From Sphingobium faniae (GTDB lineage: Bacteria; Pseudomonadota; Alphaproteobacteria; Sphingomonadales; Sphingomonadaceae): 64,000 nucleotides of DNA. Shown in pieces: positions 47,319 to 56,419 of this stretch. The position numbers were made by a program, and so were the translations under genes. Under the pieces are notes generated by a model. That model was not told the origin of the DNA, did not search any database, and saw only the letters and a program-made list of their open reading frames with translations. The stretch spans positions 248,001 through 312,000 of the forward strand of contig FMTU01000006.1 in the NCBI GenBank assembly GCA_900100475.1, read 5' to 3'. How positions within the stretch are numbered: the stretch's first letter is position 1; every line of letters begins with the position of its first letter.

Positions 47319-48758
47319 TCAGGCCGTCAATCCCGCCGCCGTCGCAAGGCCAAGGAACGCAAGGAAGCCCATCGAATCCGTAATCATGGTGACGAAGATG
47401 GAAGAGGCCACCGCCGGGTCAAGATTCATCCCGTCGAAGGCCAGCGGCACTGCCGCCCCGGCGAGGCCCGCGGTCAGGATGTTGGTCATCATCGCCGCCG
47501 CGATCACGCCGCCTAGCTGGACATTCTGGAACACCAGCGCCACGCCGATGCCCAGCACCAGCGCCACCGTCGCGCCGTTCAGCAGGGCCACGCGAATCTC
47601 GCGCAATATGGTGCGTCGCGTATTGGTGCCGGTGATCTGGTTGGTGGCGAGCGCCCGCACGGTGACGGCCATGGTCTGACTGCCCGCATTGCCGCCCACG
47701 CCCGCGACGATCGGCATCAGCGTGGCGAGCGCCACCATCTTCTCGATCGTGCCTTCGAAAATGCCGATGATGGTGGACGCGACCAGCGCCGTCAGCAGGT
47801 TGGTGAGCAGCCAGCGCACGCGGGCGCGATAGCTGTCCATCACCGGCTCGTTGATGTCGCCTTCGCCCGCGCCCGACAGGCGGAGGATGTCCTCGCCCGC
47901 TTCTTCGGAGATGATGTGGACGACGTCGTCGACCGTGATCATGCCGACCAGACGCCCGCTGCCGTCCACCACCGCGGCGGAGATCAGCGCATATTTCTGG
48001 AAACGAAGCGCGACTTCCTCCTGATCCATGTCGACCGGGATCAGCGTCTGTTCCCGTTTCATGAGGTCGGACATGGCGACGCCGCGCGGGCAGGTGAGAA
48101 CCCAACTGAGCTGACAGGTGCCGATGGGCTTGTGCTGTTCGTCCACCACGAAGATTTCCCAGAAATCGGTGGTGAGGTCGGACATGTCGCGCAGATAGTC
48201 GATCACTTGCCCGACCGTCATATGTTCGGGCACCGCGATCAGGTCGCGCTGCATCAGGCGGCCGGCGGATTCCTCCGGGTAGGAAAGCGCGCTTTCGATG
48301 GCGGCCCGATCTTCGGGGTCGAGCGCGTCGAGGACGGCCTGCTGGTCGGCCTCCTCCATATCCTCGATGATGGCGACGGCGTCGTCGGTATCGAGTTCGG
48401 AAGCGAACTCCGCCACCTGCTCGGGCGCGAGCGAATCGAGCAGGTCGTCGCGCACATAGTCGTTGAGTTCGGAAAGCACCTCCGCGCCGACCAGATCGCC
48501 GAGCGCGGCGGCGACGTCCCCGCGCCGTTCGGACGGGGTGAGTTCCAGAAGATCGGCGATGTCGGCCGGATGCAGCGGCGACACGAGTTCGCGCGCGCGT
48601 TCGCTGTCGCCATCCTCCACCGCGTCCAGCACGGCGGAAACGAAGTCGGTTTTCAGCCGGTCGTCCTCGTCATGGCGGGAATCATCGGCCTGGTCGACCG
48701 CTTGGTCAACAGGCTGTTCGTCCGGCCGGGGTTCGGCCCGATCGCCGTGCTCGCTCAT
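47319..48758 (-). CDS. mgtE: Magnesium transporter MgtE
   Basis: 479 residues from ATG 48758. Order: an acidic N-terminal tail, the MgtE superhelical N domain (about 35-160), two CBS domains (about 160-290) and five hydrophobic helices at the end. EEADQQAVLDALDPEDRA and GVGGNAGSQTMAVTVRALAT are family hallmarks; the latter lies in the pore region. The N and CBS domains bind magnesium and gate the pore. It is divergent from the cyclophilin gene, with 168 bp between. Confidence 0.94.
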   Translation of the reverse strand: MSEHGDRAEPRPDEQPVDQAVDQADDSRHDEDDRLKTDFVSAVLDAVEDGDSERARELVSPLHPADIADLLELTPSERRGDVAAALGDLVGAEVLSELNDYVRDDLLDSLAPEQVAEFASELDTDDAVAIIEDMEEADQQAVLDALDPEDRAAIESALSYPEESAGRLMQRDLIAVPEHMTVGQVIDYLRDMSDLTTDFWEIFVVDEQHKPIGTCQLSWVLTCPRGVAMSDLMKREQTLIPVDMDQEEVALRFQKYALISAAVVDGSGRLVGMITVDDVVHIISEEAGEDILRLSGAGEGDINEPVMDSYRARVRWLLTNLLTALVASTIIGIFEGTIEKMVALATLMPIVAGVGGNAGSQTMAVTVRALATNQITGTNTRRTILREIRVALLNGATVALVLGIGVALVFQNVQLGGVIAAAMMTNILTAGLAGAAVPLAFDGMNLDPAVASSIFVTMITDSMGFLAFLGLATAAGLTA

Positions 48759-48926
48759 GGCGTCCCCTACTGTCCGGTTCCTGTAGCATCGGGCCGCTTT
48801 CGCCCATGCGAAATCGAATTGCAATGGGGTTCGGGCGGGGAATGGCGCATCATATCCCTAAATGCTTCCATCCTTCCCGCGACCCTCTATATGACGGCTA
48901 TCGACCCTTCCCACCAAGAGGACATC

Positions 48927-49379
48927 ATGGCCGACGAAACGCTTACCCTCACCCTCGACAGCGGCGGCGACGTCGTCATCAAGCTGCGCTCCGATCTGGC
49001 TCCCGGCCATGTGGAACGCATCACTTCGCTGGCCAAGGAAGGCTTTTATGACGGCGTGGTGTTCCACCGCGTCATCCCCGGCTTCATGGCGCAGGGCGGC
49101 GATCCGACCGGCACCGGCATGGGCGGGTCGAAGCTGCCCGACATCAAGGCGGAGTTCAGCCGCGAACCGCATGTCCGGGGCGTCTGCTCCATGGCGCGCG
49201 CGATGAACCCGAACAGCGCCAACAGCCAGTTCTTCATCTGCTTCGACGACGCGACCTTCCTCGACGGGCAATATACCGTCTGGGGCGAAGTCACGTCCGG
49301 CATGGAACATGTCGACGCCCTGCCCAAGGGCGAACCGCCGGCCACCCCCGGCAAGATCGTGAAGGCTATGGTTTCCTGA
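48927..49379 (+). CDS. Cyclophilin-type peptidyl-prolyl cis-trans isomerase
   Basis: 150 residues from ATG 48927, with AAGAGGA 5 bases upstream; ATG 48891 is an alternative that adds 12 residues. The domain is cytosolic, without a signal peptide. The active-site arginine is in VVFHRVIPGFMAQGGDPTGTGMGG, and SMARAMNPNSANSQFFICF and YTVWGEV follow. It catalyses proline isomerisation. Its end overlaps the convergent lipoprotein gene by 14 bases (49366-49379). Confidence 0.93.
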   Translation: MADETLTLTLDSGGDVVIKLRSDLAPGHVERITSLAKEGFYDGVVFHRVIPGFMAQGGDPTGTGMGGSKLPDIKAEFSREPHVRGVCSMARAMNPNSANSQFFICFDDATFLDGQYTVWGEVTSGMEHVDALPKGEPPATPGKIVKAMVS

Positions 49380-50058
49380 CCATGCCATCGGTGGGGGAGA
49401 TGGCGTTCGGCGCCGCTTCCCCGCCGCTTTGTTCCGGCGGTTCTTCGGCCGGGACATAGGCCCCGATCGATTCGATGTGCCAGCGGCGGTCCGATTCGGA
49501 CGATCCGGGCACATCATTGACGCGGCGCAGCGTCACCTGCCGCAACATATACCAGGGCTTGCCGGTGGCGGCGATGCGGCCATAGACCTGCACCGGCACG
49601 ATCACATAGAGGGAGCCAGCCGCCCCTTCCACCTCGCCGGGCGCGCCGACATTGGCGTGGATTTCGCTGAAGCCCCGGAAGCGGGCGGCGAAGAGAACGT
49701 CCTCTTCCGAACCGATGGCGCCTTTATCATTCCAGAGATCCTGCGCGTCGTCATAGCGCTTTTCTTCCAGCAGGCCGTAATAGCCCTGCACCACCTGCGC
49801 CGCGCCCTGCGCGCTGTCAGGATCAATGGCGTCCTCATCGACAGGAGCCTCGGCCGCGACGGGAAGGCCGCCGGGCGTTCCCGGCTCGGGCGGGGCCAGC
49901 GGCTCCATCAGCGCCTGCGCTTCGGCCTTCAGGTCATTGCCCACCTGTGCCGCATTGGCGCCGTTCGCCAGATTGTCGATCGCGCTTTCTTCCCGCCCGT
50001 CGCAGGCGGCCAGCGCCAGAACACCCAGAAGAAGAACCGTTCCCTTTCGCCATCCCAT
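49366..50058 (-). CDS. Lipoprotein of unknown function
   Basis: 230 residues. The signal peptide ends in the lipobox LAAC (cysteine near 19). The mature protein has an acidic, alanine-rich region (about 30-80) and a C-terminal globular part (YGLLEEKRYDDAQDLWNDKGAIGSEEDVLFAARFRGFSEIHANVG, then VPVQVYGRIAATGKPWYML). This part is NTF2- or SnoaL-like in feel, but I cannot assign it firmly. It overlaps the cyclophilin end and lies downstream of a Gly/Tyr-rich lipoprotein on the same strand. Confidence 0.7.
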   Translation of the reverse strand: MGWRKGTVLLLGVLALAACDGREESAIDNLANGANAAQVGNDLKAEAQALMEPLAPPEPGTPGGLPVAAEAPVDEDAIDPDSAQGAAQVVQGYYGLLEEKRYDDAQDLWNDKGAIGSEEDVLFAARFRGFSEIHANVGAPGEVEGAAGSLYVIVPVQVYGRIAATGKPWYMLRQVTLRRVNDVPGSSESDRRWHIESIGAYVPAEEPPEQSGGEAAPNAISPTDGMVRKP

Positions 50059-50085
50059 CGGCCTGCCTGTCTCCCTTATGATCGT

Positions 50086-50697
50086 TCAGTTCGGATTCTG
50101 CCGCCTGCCCGCGCGCGGTTGACGCTGACCGCCATCGGAACGGGACGGGCGCGCTTCCGGGCGAGCCTGCGGACGGGGAGACGTTACGCCATCCTGCCCG
50201 CCGCGCCAACGGCCCCATCCCCGATTGCCGTCAGGGCGGGAGGGGCGCTGGGGCCGGGCCACATTCCCGTCCGGCTGCGAAGGCCGTTGGGGTCTGGTCA
50301 CGTTGCCGCCGGGCTGCGAGGAGCGCGGGGGACGAGCCATGTTGCCGCCGCGCTGGCCATCATTATCACGGCCCCGCCAACGGTCGCGATCCCGCCCGCG
50401 CCAGCGGTCGTCGCGGCGGTCGGCCCTGCGGCTTTCCCAATGGCGGCGCTGCCCGTCGTTCCAGCGATGGCGCCGGCCGCCGCGATCGTAAACATAATAG
50501 CCGCTGCCCGGATAATAATAGCCGTCATACCAGCCATAGCCGTAGCCCGGATAATAATCGTCATACCAGCCGCCGCCATAATAGCCGCTGCCGACACCGA
50601 CGCCGCCATAATAGCCGTCGTCATAGGCGCAGCCCGCCACCATCAGCGCGCCGGCCAGCCCGATCACCGTAAGCAAGGGCCGTTTGAACAGGGCCAT
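50086..50697 (-). CDS. Gly/Tyr-rich, Arg-rich lipoprotein with tandem repeats
   Basis: 203 residues from ATG 50697; an in-frame ATG five codons upstream is the alternative. The signal peptide ends in the lipobox VAGC (cysteine near 23). Residues 24-70 are glycine and tyrosine repeats (YYGG, GYGYGWYDGYYY). Residues 71-115 are basic (RRHRWNDGQRRHWESRRADRRDDRWRG). Three 13-residue units (GGNMARPPRSSQP and two more) follow at 117-155. It may be an extracytoplasmic RcnB-like or nucleic-acid-binding protein; the function is not known. Confidence 0.7.
   Translation of the reverse strand: MALFKRPLLTVIGLAGALMVAGCAYDDGYYGGVGVGSGYYGGGWYDDYYPGYGYGWYDGYYYPGSGYYVYDRGGRRHRWNDGQRRHWESRRADRRDDRWRGRDRDRWRGRDNDGQRGGNMARPPRSSQPGGNVTRPQRPSQPDGNVARPQRPSRPDGNRGWGRWRGGQDGVTSPRPQARPEARPSRSDGGQRQPRAGRRQNPN
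50233..50349 (-). repeat. Three tandem 39-bp repeats within the Gly/Tyr-rich lipoprotein gene
   Basis: The three consecutive repeats encode 13-residue units with the pattern xGN-(M/V)-(A/T)-RPxRxSxP. Differences between units are scattered, so the array is not recent. They may vary in number between strains. Confidence 0.7.
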
Positions 50698-51010
50698 CGC
50701 CTTTCTCCTCAAAGATAGATTCCTCTTCGTAACGCGCGGCGGTTGAATTGGTTGTGAATGGCCGGGAGATGAAGGGGCCGTTTATCGAAGGTTCATAAAA
50801 ACCGCCTTTCGTTCATCCGGCTGACAGAAACCGTTGTATTTGTGCCGCAATTCGGGCGGATCGACAGGATTTCACGCTGGTTCAGGAAACTTTCAGGGCC
50901 GCAAGCGGATTTTCATCCCATGTCCCGAGCCGCTTCGAGCGCAGTCGGGGCACGCGGGGGTTCACACCCCGGACGCGATTTTCCTCATCAGCAACAAAAA
51001 AGGGTCATCC
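50698..51010. other. Intergenic region between the lipoprotein and the outer-membrane barrel gene
   Basis: About 313 bp upstream of both divergent starts. No gene is supported; short open frames run through it without family sense. It is AT-richer than the surroundings (for example TTCATAAAAACCGCC near 50800) and presumably carries the promoters of both genes. I cannot place boxes reliably. Confidence 0.45.
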
Positions 51011-51565
51011 ATGAACAAACTGCTTTTCGCGGCGACTGCCGCTGCGTCCTTCATTCCCGCCGCCGCCATGGCGCAGGACGATGCCGGCTCTACCAGCCGG
51101 ATCGAACCCTATGTCGGCGTGATGGGCGGCGTGGACAATTATGACAGCGAAACCGGCCAGGAAGGCATTCCACCCGCCGGTTACAAGGGCCGCATTGTCG
51201 AAGGCGTGGCAGGCGTGAACTATAACATCGCCGGGCCGATCGTCGTCGGCGTCGAGGGCACGGCGTCGAAAGGAATCAGCGGCGACGTCGACTGGGAATA
51301 TGGCGTAGCGGGCCGCGCGGGCGTGAAGGCGGGCAAGGACAGCCTGATCTTTGGCAAGGTCGGCTATCGCTGGGTCAATTTCGACGCGCTGGGGCCTGAC
51401 AGCCCGGACTTCCACGGCACCACCTATGGCGCGGGCGTGGAGCTGTCGGCGGCCGATCTCGGCGGCTCGGCGGCGAGCAGCCCGATCCGCCTGCGTTTTC
51501 AGGCCGACACGCTCGGCAATTTCCGCTCCATCCGCCCGATGGCGGGCGTGGTCGCGAAATTCTGA
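51011..51565 (+). CDS. Opacity/OmpA-like eight-stranded outer-membrane barrel
   Basis: 184 residues from ATG 51011. The signal peptide cleaves near AMAQDD. The mature chain has alternating aromatic and glycine strands (IEPYVGVMGGVDNYD, VEGVAGVNYNIAGPIVVGVEG, GVAGRAGVKAGKDSLIFGKVGYRW) and a C-terminal phenylalanine (VVAKF). It is a small barrel of the OmpW/porin-like kind; the ligand is unknown. It is followed by a strong hairpin. Confidence 0.8.
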   Translation: MNKLLFAATAAASFIPAAAMAQDDAGSTSRIEPYVGVMGGVDNYDSETGQEGIPPAGYKGRIVEGVAGVNYNIAGPIVVGVEGTASKGISGDVDWEYGVAGRAGVKAGKDSLIFGKVGYRWVNFDALGPDSPDFHGTTYGAGVELSAADLGGSAASSPIRLRFQADTLGNFRSIRPMAGVVAKF

Positions 51566-51589
51566 CGGCCTGAAGAACAGTTGAGATTT

Positions 51590-51615
51590 GGGCGGGCATT
51601 CCCTTGCGCCCGCCC
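51590..51615. terminator. Hairpin between the barrel gene and ppc
   Basis: GGGCGGGC (51590-51597) pairs with GCCCGCCC (51608-51615) around a 10-base loop, between the convergent ends of the outer-membrane barrel gene and ppc. No long T run. Confidence 0.65.
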
Positions 51616-51699
51616 CCATCCCTTCCTCCCCGGAGGAGTCGAGGACGGATCAGCCAATGGACTGCAGGCTGGTTCGTCCTCTTCATTTCTCGATGGATG

Positions 51700-54390
51700 C
51701 TACCCGCTGTTCCGCAACGCCGTGGCGATGGCGTTGATCGACAGCGCGATGCCTTCCTCGATGCGCGGATCGTCCTCACCCGCGCGGTGGCGTTTGAGCA
51801 ACTCCACCTGAAGCAGGTTCAGCGGCTCGATATAGGGCAGGCGCAGGCGGATGGATTCGTCGAGCTTCGGATTCTTCTCGAGCAGGCGCGACTGGCCGGT
51901 GGCGGCGAGCAGGCCATCATGCGTCATCGCCCAGCCATCGCGGATGCGGGCGAAGATATCGGCCGCGCGCGCCTGTTCCCCCACCAGCGGCAGATAGCGC
52001 GCGGCGATGCCGAGGTCGGACTTGGCCAGCACCATTTCCAGATTGTCGAGCGCGGAGGACAGGAAGGACCAGCCCTGCGCCATGTCGGCGAGCAGCGCCT
52101 TGTCCTCGAACGCGGCGAGCGCATGGCCCACGCCATACCAGCCGGGCAGCATCACCCGCGCCTGCGACCAACTGAAGACCCAGGGGATCGCGCGCAGATC
52201 CTCGATCCGGGTGCTGTTCGTGCGGCTGGCGGGGCGGGAACCGATCTTGAGGCCGGAAATTTCCTGAATCGGCGTCAGTTCGCGGAAAAACTCCCCGAAG
52301 CCTTCCGTTTCATAAACCAGATCGCGATAGGCGGTGAAGGCCCTTTGCGACAGTTCGTCCATCGCGGCGGAAAAGCGCGCGGCGTCGCGCGGCGAAATGC
52401 CCTCCGGTTCCAGGCTGGCCAGCAGGGTGGCGCTGGTCATCGCCTCCAGATTGGCCATGGCGACATCGCGCGTGCCATATTTGGCGGCGATCACCTCGCC
52501 CTGTTCGGTGATGCGGATGCGACCCTGCACCGTGCCTCTGGGCTGGGCCTGAATCGCCGCGAAGGAAGAGCCACCGCCCCGGCCCACCGCGCCGCCGCGC
52601 CCGTGGAAAAGCTGCATCGCCGCGCCGGCCTGCGCAAAGACCGGCTCCAGCGCCTTGCTCGCCTTGTACAGCCCCCAGGTGGAGGTGATGTAGCCGCCAT
52701 CCTTGTTGCTGTCCGAATAGCCGATCATCACTTCCTGATGGCCCCGCGCCTGCACCACGCCGGCGATTTCGGGCAGGGCGAAATAGGCGGACATGATGCA
52801 GTGCGCGGCTTCAAGGTCGGCGATGGTTTCGAAGAGCGGCACCGCCATGATCGCGGCCTGCGGCGGATCGCCGTCCGCGCCCGCGCGCCAGAGGCCCGCT
52901 TCCTTGAGGAGGATGTTGACTTCCAGCAGGTCGGACACGCTTTCCGCCTTGGACATGATGTAATGGGTGATGCTTTGCGGGCCGTAGAGGCGATGCGCCT
53001 CCGCCGCTTCCTCCATGATGGCGAGTTCGGAGGCGGTTTCCTCCGAATATTCGGAAAAGCGGGCGCCCAGGGGCCGGTTGCTTGCCAGTTCGCGACGAAG
53101 CAGCGCGACGCGGGCGGCTTCGTCGAGGGACGCATAATCCTGCTCGACCCCGGCGACCTTGAGCAATTCGGCGACGACGCGCTGATGCACGTCGCTATTC
53201 TGCCGCATGTCGAGCGTGGCGAGGTGGAAGCCGAAGGTCTCCACCGCGCGGATCAGGCGGCCGAGCGCCCCGCCCGTCGCCAGCGCCCCGTCCCCCTCGC
53301 TCGCCAGCCCCTGCGCCAGGGTGACGAGGTCGCGGCGCAGGTCGGCGGGGCTGTCATAAGGCTCGCCCTTCAGCGTGGAAGGGCGCGGCGGAGCCTGCCC
53401 GGTGCGCGCGTCATAAGTGGCGGCAAGGCGGGCGTAGATGCCCGAAATCGCGCGGCGATAGGGTTCGTCCAGACGGCTGGCGGCATAGTCGCCGCTGGCT
53501 TCGGCAAGATCCAGCACCGGCTGGGGCACATCGGCGAGTTCGGTGGAAAGCGAGAGTTCCGCGCCCAGCGCGTGCACGGCTTCGAGATAATAGCCGAGCG
53601 CTGCCTGACAGGCGCGCGCCAGGGCGAGGCGAAGCTGGGCAGCCTGAACAAAAGGATTGCCGTCCCGGTCGCCCCCGATCCATGAACCGACACGCAGGAA
53701 GCTGTGCGGGCGCGCCTCCAGCACGCGCTCCCACCGGGCGTAGAGCGCAGGCAGCGTCGGCAGAAAGATGTCGCGCAGATAGGTGAGGACATTCTCGATC
53801 TCGTCCGCGACAAAGAGCTTTTCCCGGCGGAGCGGGCGCGTCTGCCACAGGAGCGCGATCTGGCGGAGGATCGCTTCCTCCAGATTTTCGCCATCGTCGG
53901 TTTCGTCGCGGCCCGCGTCGCGCAGGCGCATGAGGTCGGCGATCCGGTTGCGGTGGTCGATCATGCTCTTGCGCCGCACCTCGGTCGGGTGAGCGGTCAG
54001 CACGGGGACGATCAGCGCTTCGTCCAGCAGCTTCAGCGCGGCGACGCGGCCGATGCCTTCCTTTTCCAGCCGTTCGAGCGCGGAAGCGATGTCCGCGCCC
54101 GGTTCGGCGGCGACGCCCTGCCGGTCCTCCGCCAGATTGGCGAGCATCGAAAAGAGCATGAAGCCGCGCACGAAGCTGAGCGTGTCGTCGAGGCTCAGCG
54201 CATCAAGGCCGGTGTCGGTGACGTCCGCGCCCTGAATCCCCCGCGCCCGATCGACCGAGGCGGAGCGGATATATTCGGTCTGCTTGTAGAGCTTGTCCCC
54301 GCCATAAGCGCGTATCACATCGCCCAGCAGGCGGCCGAGATAGCGGATATCGGGGTTCTGCGTGATCGCCGGGGGTGCAGGAGTCGCCAT
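51700..54390 (-). CDS. ppc: Phosphoenolpyruvate carboxylase
   Basis: 896 residues from ATG 54390; a 32-codon upstream extension is rejected. The catalytic histidine is in VLTAHPTEVRRKSM, the bicarbonate/PEP site in IGYSDSNKDGGYITSTWGLY, and the arginine-rich loop in FHGRGGAVGRGGGSS. It converts PEP and bicarbonate to oxaloacetate and tops up the TCA cycle. It is convergent with the barrel gene and divergent from the HerA-like ATPase gene, 98 bp away. Confidence 0.96.
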   Translation of the reverse strand: MATPAPPAITQNPDIRYLGRLLGDVIRAYGGDKLYKQTEYIRSASVDRARGIQGADVTDTGLDALSLDDTLSFVRGFMLFSMLANLAEDRQGVAAEPGADIASALERLEKEGIGRVAALKLLDEALIVPVLTAHPTEVRRKSMIDHRNRIADLMRLRDAGRDETDDGENLEEAILRQIALLWQTRPLRREKLFVADEIENVLTYLRDIFLPTLPALYARWERVLEARPHSFLRVGSWIGGDRDGNPFVQAAQLRLALARACQAALGYYLEAVHALGAELSLSTELADVPQPVLDLAEASGDYAASRLDEPYRRAISGIYARLAATYDARTGQAPPRPSTLKGEPYDSPADLRRDLVTLAQGLASEGDGALATGGALGRLIRAVETFGFHLATLDMRQNSDVHQRVVAELLKVAGVEQDYASLDEAARVALLRRELASNRPLGARFSEYSEETASELAIMEEAAEAHRLYGPQSITHYIMSKAESVSDLLEVNILLKEAGLWRAGADGDPPQAAIMAVPLFETIADLEAAHCIMSAYFALPEIAGVVQARGHQEVMIGYSDSNKDGGYITSTWGLYKASKALEPVFAQAGAAMQLFHGRGGAVGRGGGSSFAAIQAQPRGTVQGRIRITEQGEVIAAKYGTRDVAMANLEAMTSATLLASLEPEGISPRDAARFSAAMDELSQRAFTAYRDLVYETEGFGEFFRELTPIQEISGLKIGSRPASRTNSTRIEDLRAIPWVFSWSQARVMLPGWYGVGHALAAFEDKALLADMAQGWSFLSSALDNLEMVLAKSDLGIAARYLPLVGEQARAADIFARIRDGWAMTHDGLLAATGQSRLLEKNPKLDESIRLRLPYIEPLNLLQVELLKRHRAGEDDPRIEEGIALSINAIATALRNSG

Positions 54391-54488
54391 GAGCGGGATG
54401 CTGCGCCGCACCAAATTGCAGGTCAAGGGAAAGCTCGGAATCGCGGCAGGGCTTGCATGGGAGGCTCCGGCTGGGCCAAAGGACATGC

Positions 54489-55940
54489 GTGACCGCCAGT
54501 ATCAGCATAGGAAACGACAGCAACGGCAATCCCGTTCTGGTCGATGTAGAGGAATTGCTCGCCACCCGCCTGCTCGTGCAGGGCAATTCGGGGTCGGGCA
54601 AGTCGCACCTCTTGCGCCGCCTGCTGGAGGAAAGCGCCACGCTGGTGCAGCAGGTGGTGATCGACCCGGAAGGCGATTTCGTGACGCTCGCCGATGAATA
54701 TGGCCATGTGGTAATCGACGCGGGCGACTATAATGAGCGCGAGATCGTCAAGATGGCGACCCGGATTCGCGAGCATCGCGCCTCGGTCGTGCTGAGCCTC
54801 GAATCGCTGGAGCTGGAGGCGCAGATGAAATGCGCCGCGACCTTCCTCTCGACGCTGTTCGACGCGCCGCGCGATCATTGGTATCCGGCCTTGGTGGTGG
54901 TGGACGAAGCGCAGATGTTCGCGCCGGTGGCGGCGGGCGACGTGTCGGACGAAGCGCGGCGGCTGAGCCTCGCGGCGATGACCAACCTCATGTGCCGGGG
55001 GCGCAAACGCGGCCTTGCGGGCGTGATCGCGACGCAGCGGCTGGCGAAGCTCGCCAAGAATGTGGCGGCCGAAGCGTCGAACTTCCTGATGGGACGCACC
55101 TTCCTCGACATCGACATGGCGCGCGCGGCGGACCTGCTGGGCATGGAGCGGCGGCAGGCGGAGCAGATCCGCGATCTGGAGCGCGGGCGTTTTCTGGCGC
55201 TGGGACCGGCGATCTGCCGCCGTCCGGTCGCGGTCAGGATCGGAACGGTCAAGACCAGCACGCGCGGCGGGACGCACAAGCTGATGCCGCCGCCCGTCAC
55301 GGCAACCGGGGATTTGCAGGAACTCCTCTTCGCGCAGGTGGAGGAAGAAAGCGCCTCCCCGCCGCCGCCGCGACCCGAACCCGCGCCGTTGCCCGCCGAG
55401 GAGGTGATGCGCGCGCTCGCCGCCGCGCCTTCGGCGAGGCCGGTGGAGCCGGAATTCGACATGGGCGAATCCGATGGCGTGATCGTCGAGGTGCTGGAGG
55501 AGATCGTCGCCGACCTTGGCGAAGCGCAGCCCGGCGTATCGACGCTCTATCAGGATTTCACCGTGCGCTGCAGGATGAAGGGCCTCAAGCGCGCGCCCAT
55601 CGACCTGCCCGCCTTCCGCAAGCGCTTCGCCATGGCGCAGGCGGGGATGGCCGATGCGTCCGATCCGCGCTGGGACGATGCGCTGCGGGCGGCCGAACCG
55701 CTGCCGGAGGATATGCTCGCGCCCTTCCTGCTGATCGCGCGGGCGGCGATGCAGGGCTTGCCTTGCCCGGACGATGCGAAGCTGGCGCGGGCCTATGGCA
55801 CCAGTTCGCCGGGGCGCGTGCGACGGCTGATCGACTATATGGAAAAGCTGGGAGTCATCGTGGCGCGGACGGATTTCGGCGGGCGGCGGTCCATCGGCGT
55901 GCCGCAACTGGGGCTTTCGACGGCGGCGGCGGAAGGATGA
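54489..55940 (+). CDS. HerA-like P-loop ATPase (DUF87-type)
   Basis: 483 residues from a GTG at 54489 with AAAGGA 6 bases upstream. The Walker A loop is GNSGSGKS (32-39) and Walker B is VVVDEAQ (136-142); ATQRLAKL near 187 is the sensor/arginine region. The HerA-FtsK group translocates DNA or protein. The C-terminal half (about 260-480) is an alanine/proline-rich linker followed by a winged-helix-like segment (LARAYGTSSPGRVRRLIDYMEKLGVI). No NurA nuclease is adjacent. The stop overlaps the phosphatase gene (ATGA at 55937-55940). Confidence 0.82.
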   Translation: MTASISIGNDSNGNPVLVDVEELLATRLLVQGNSGSGKSHLLRRLLEESATLVQQVVIDPEGDFVTLADEYGHVVIDAGDYNEREIVKMATRIREHRASVVLSLESLELEAQMKCAATFLSTLFDAPRDHWYPALVVVDEAQMFAPVAAGDVSDEARRLSLAAMTNLMCRGRKRGLAGVIATQRLAKLAKNVAAEASNFLMGRTFLDIDMARAADLLGMERRQAEQIRDLERGRFLALGPAICRRPVAVRIGTVKTSTRGGTHKLMPPPVTATGDLQELLFAQVEEESASPPPPRPEPAPLPAEEVMRALAAAPSARPVEPEFDMGESDGVIVEVLEEIVADLGEAQPGVSTLYQDFTVRCRMKGLKRAPIDLPAFRKRFAMAQAGMADASDPRWDDALRAAEPLPEDMLAPFLLIARAAMQGLPCPDDAKLARAYGTSSPGRVRRLIDYMEKLGVIVARTDFGGRRSIGVPQLGLSTAAAEG

Positions 55941-56404
55941 GCGAACCGTCCGTCCTCTTCGTGTGCCTCGGCAACATCTGCCGGTCGCCGCTGGCCGAAG
56001 CGGCGTTCCGCGCGCAGGCGGAGCGGGTTCGGCTGGCGGCCGGGGCGGATTCGGCGGGCACGGGCGACTGGCATGTCGGTTCCCCGCCCGATCCGCGCGC
56101 GCAGGCGGTAGCGCTGCGCCACGGGATCGACATCAGCGGCTATCGCGGGCGGCAGGTGCGGGCGGAGGATTTCCATCGCTTCAGTCATATCTTCGCGCTG
56201 GACGGCACGAATCTGCGCGACCTGCGGGGCATCCGCCCGGCGGACGGCACCGCACATCTCGCGCTGCTGATGGACCTGGTGCCGGGGCGCGAGGGGACGA
56301 ATGTGACCGATCCCTATTTCGGCGATGCCGCGGGCTTCGATGTGACATGGCGCGACGTGACGCTGGCGGCGGCCGCTCTGGCAGAGAAGCTGTCGGGGCG
56401 GTAA
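55937..56404 (+). CDS. Low-molecular-weight protein-tyrosine phosphatase
   Basis: 155 residues from ATG 55937. The P-loop is CLGNICRS (Cys10-x5-Arg16), and the general acid aspartate is in VTDPYFGD near 124. Such enzymes dephosphorylate tyrosine in polysaccharide control, or arginine in some bacteria. Translation is coupled to the upstream ATPase. The family is certain; the substrate is unknown. Confidence 0.93.
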   Translation: MSEPSVLFVCLGNICRSPLAEAAFRAQAERVRLAAGADSAGTGDWHVGSPPDPRAQAVALRHGIDISGYRGRQVRAEDFHRFSHIFALDGTNLRDLRGIRPADGTAHLALLMDLVPGREGTNVTDPYFGDAAGFDVTWRDVTLAAAALAEKLSGR

Positions 56405-56419
56405 GCGTCCCGCGAAAAC

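Noticed and set aside
47916..49379. Long frame ending in the cyclophilin
   Set aside because: Its first two-thirds are antisense to mgtE. Cyclophilin homology starts at 48927 with a ribosome-binding site before it.
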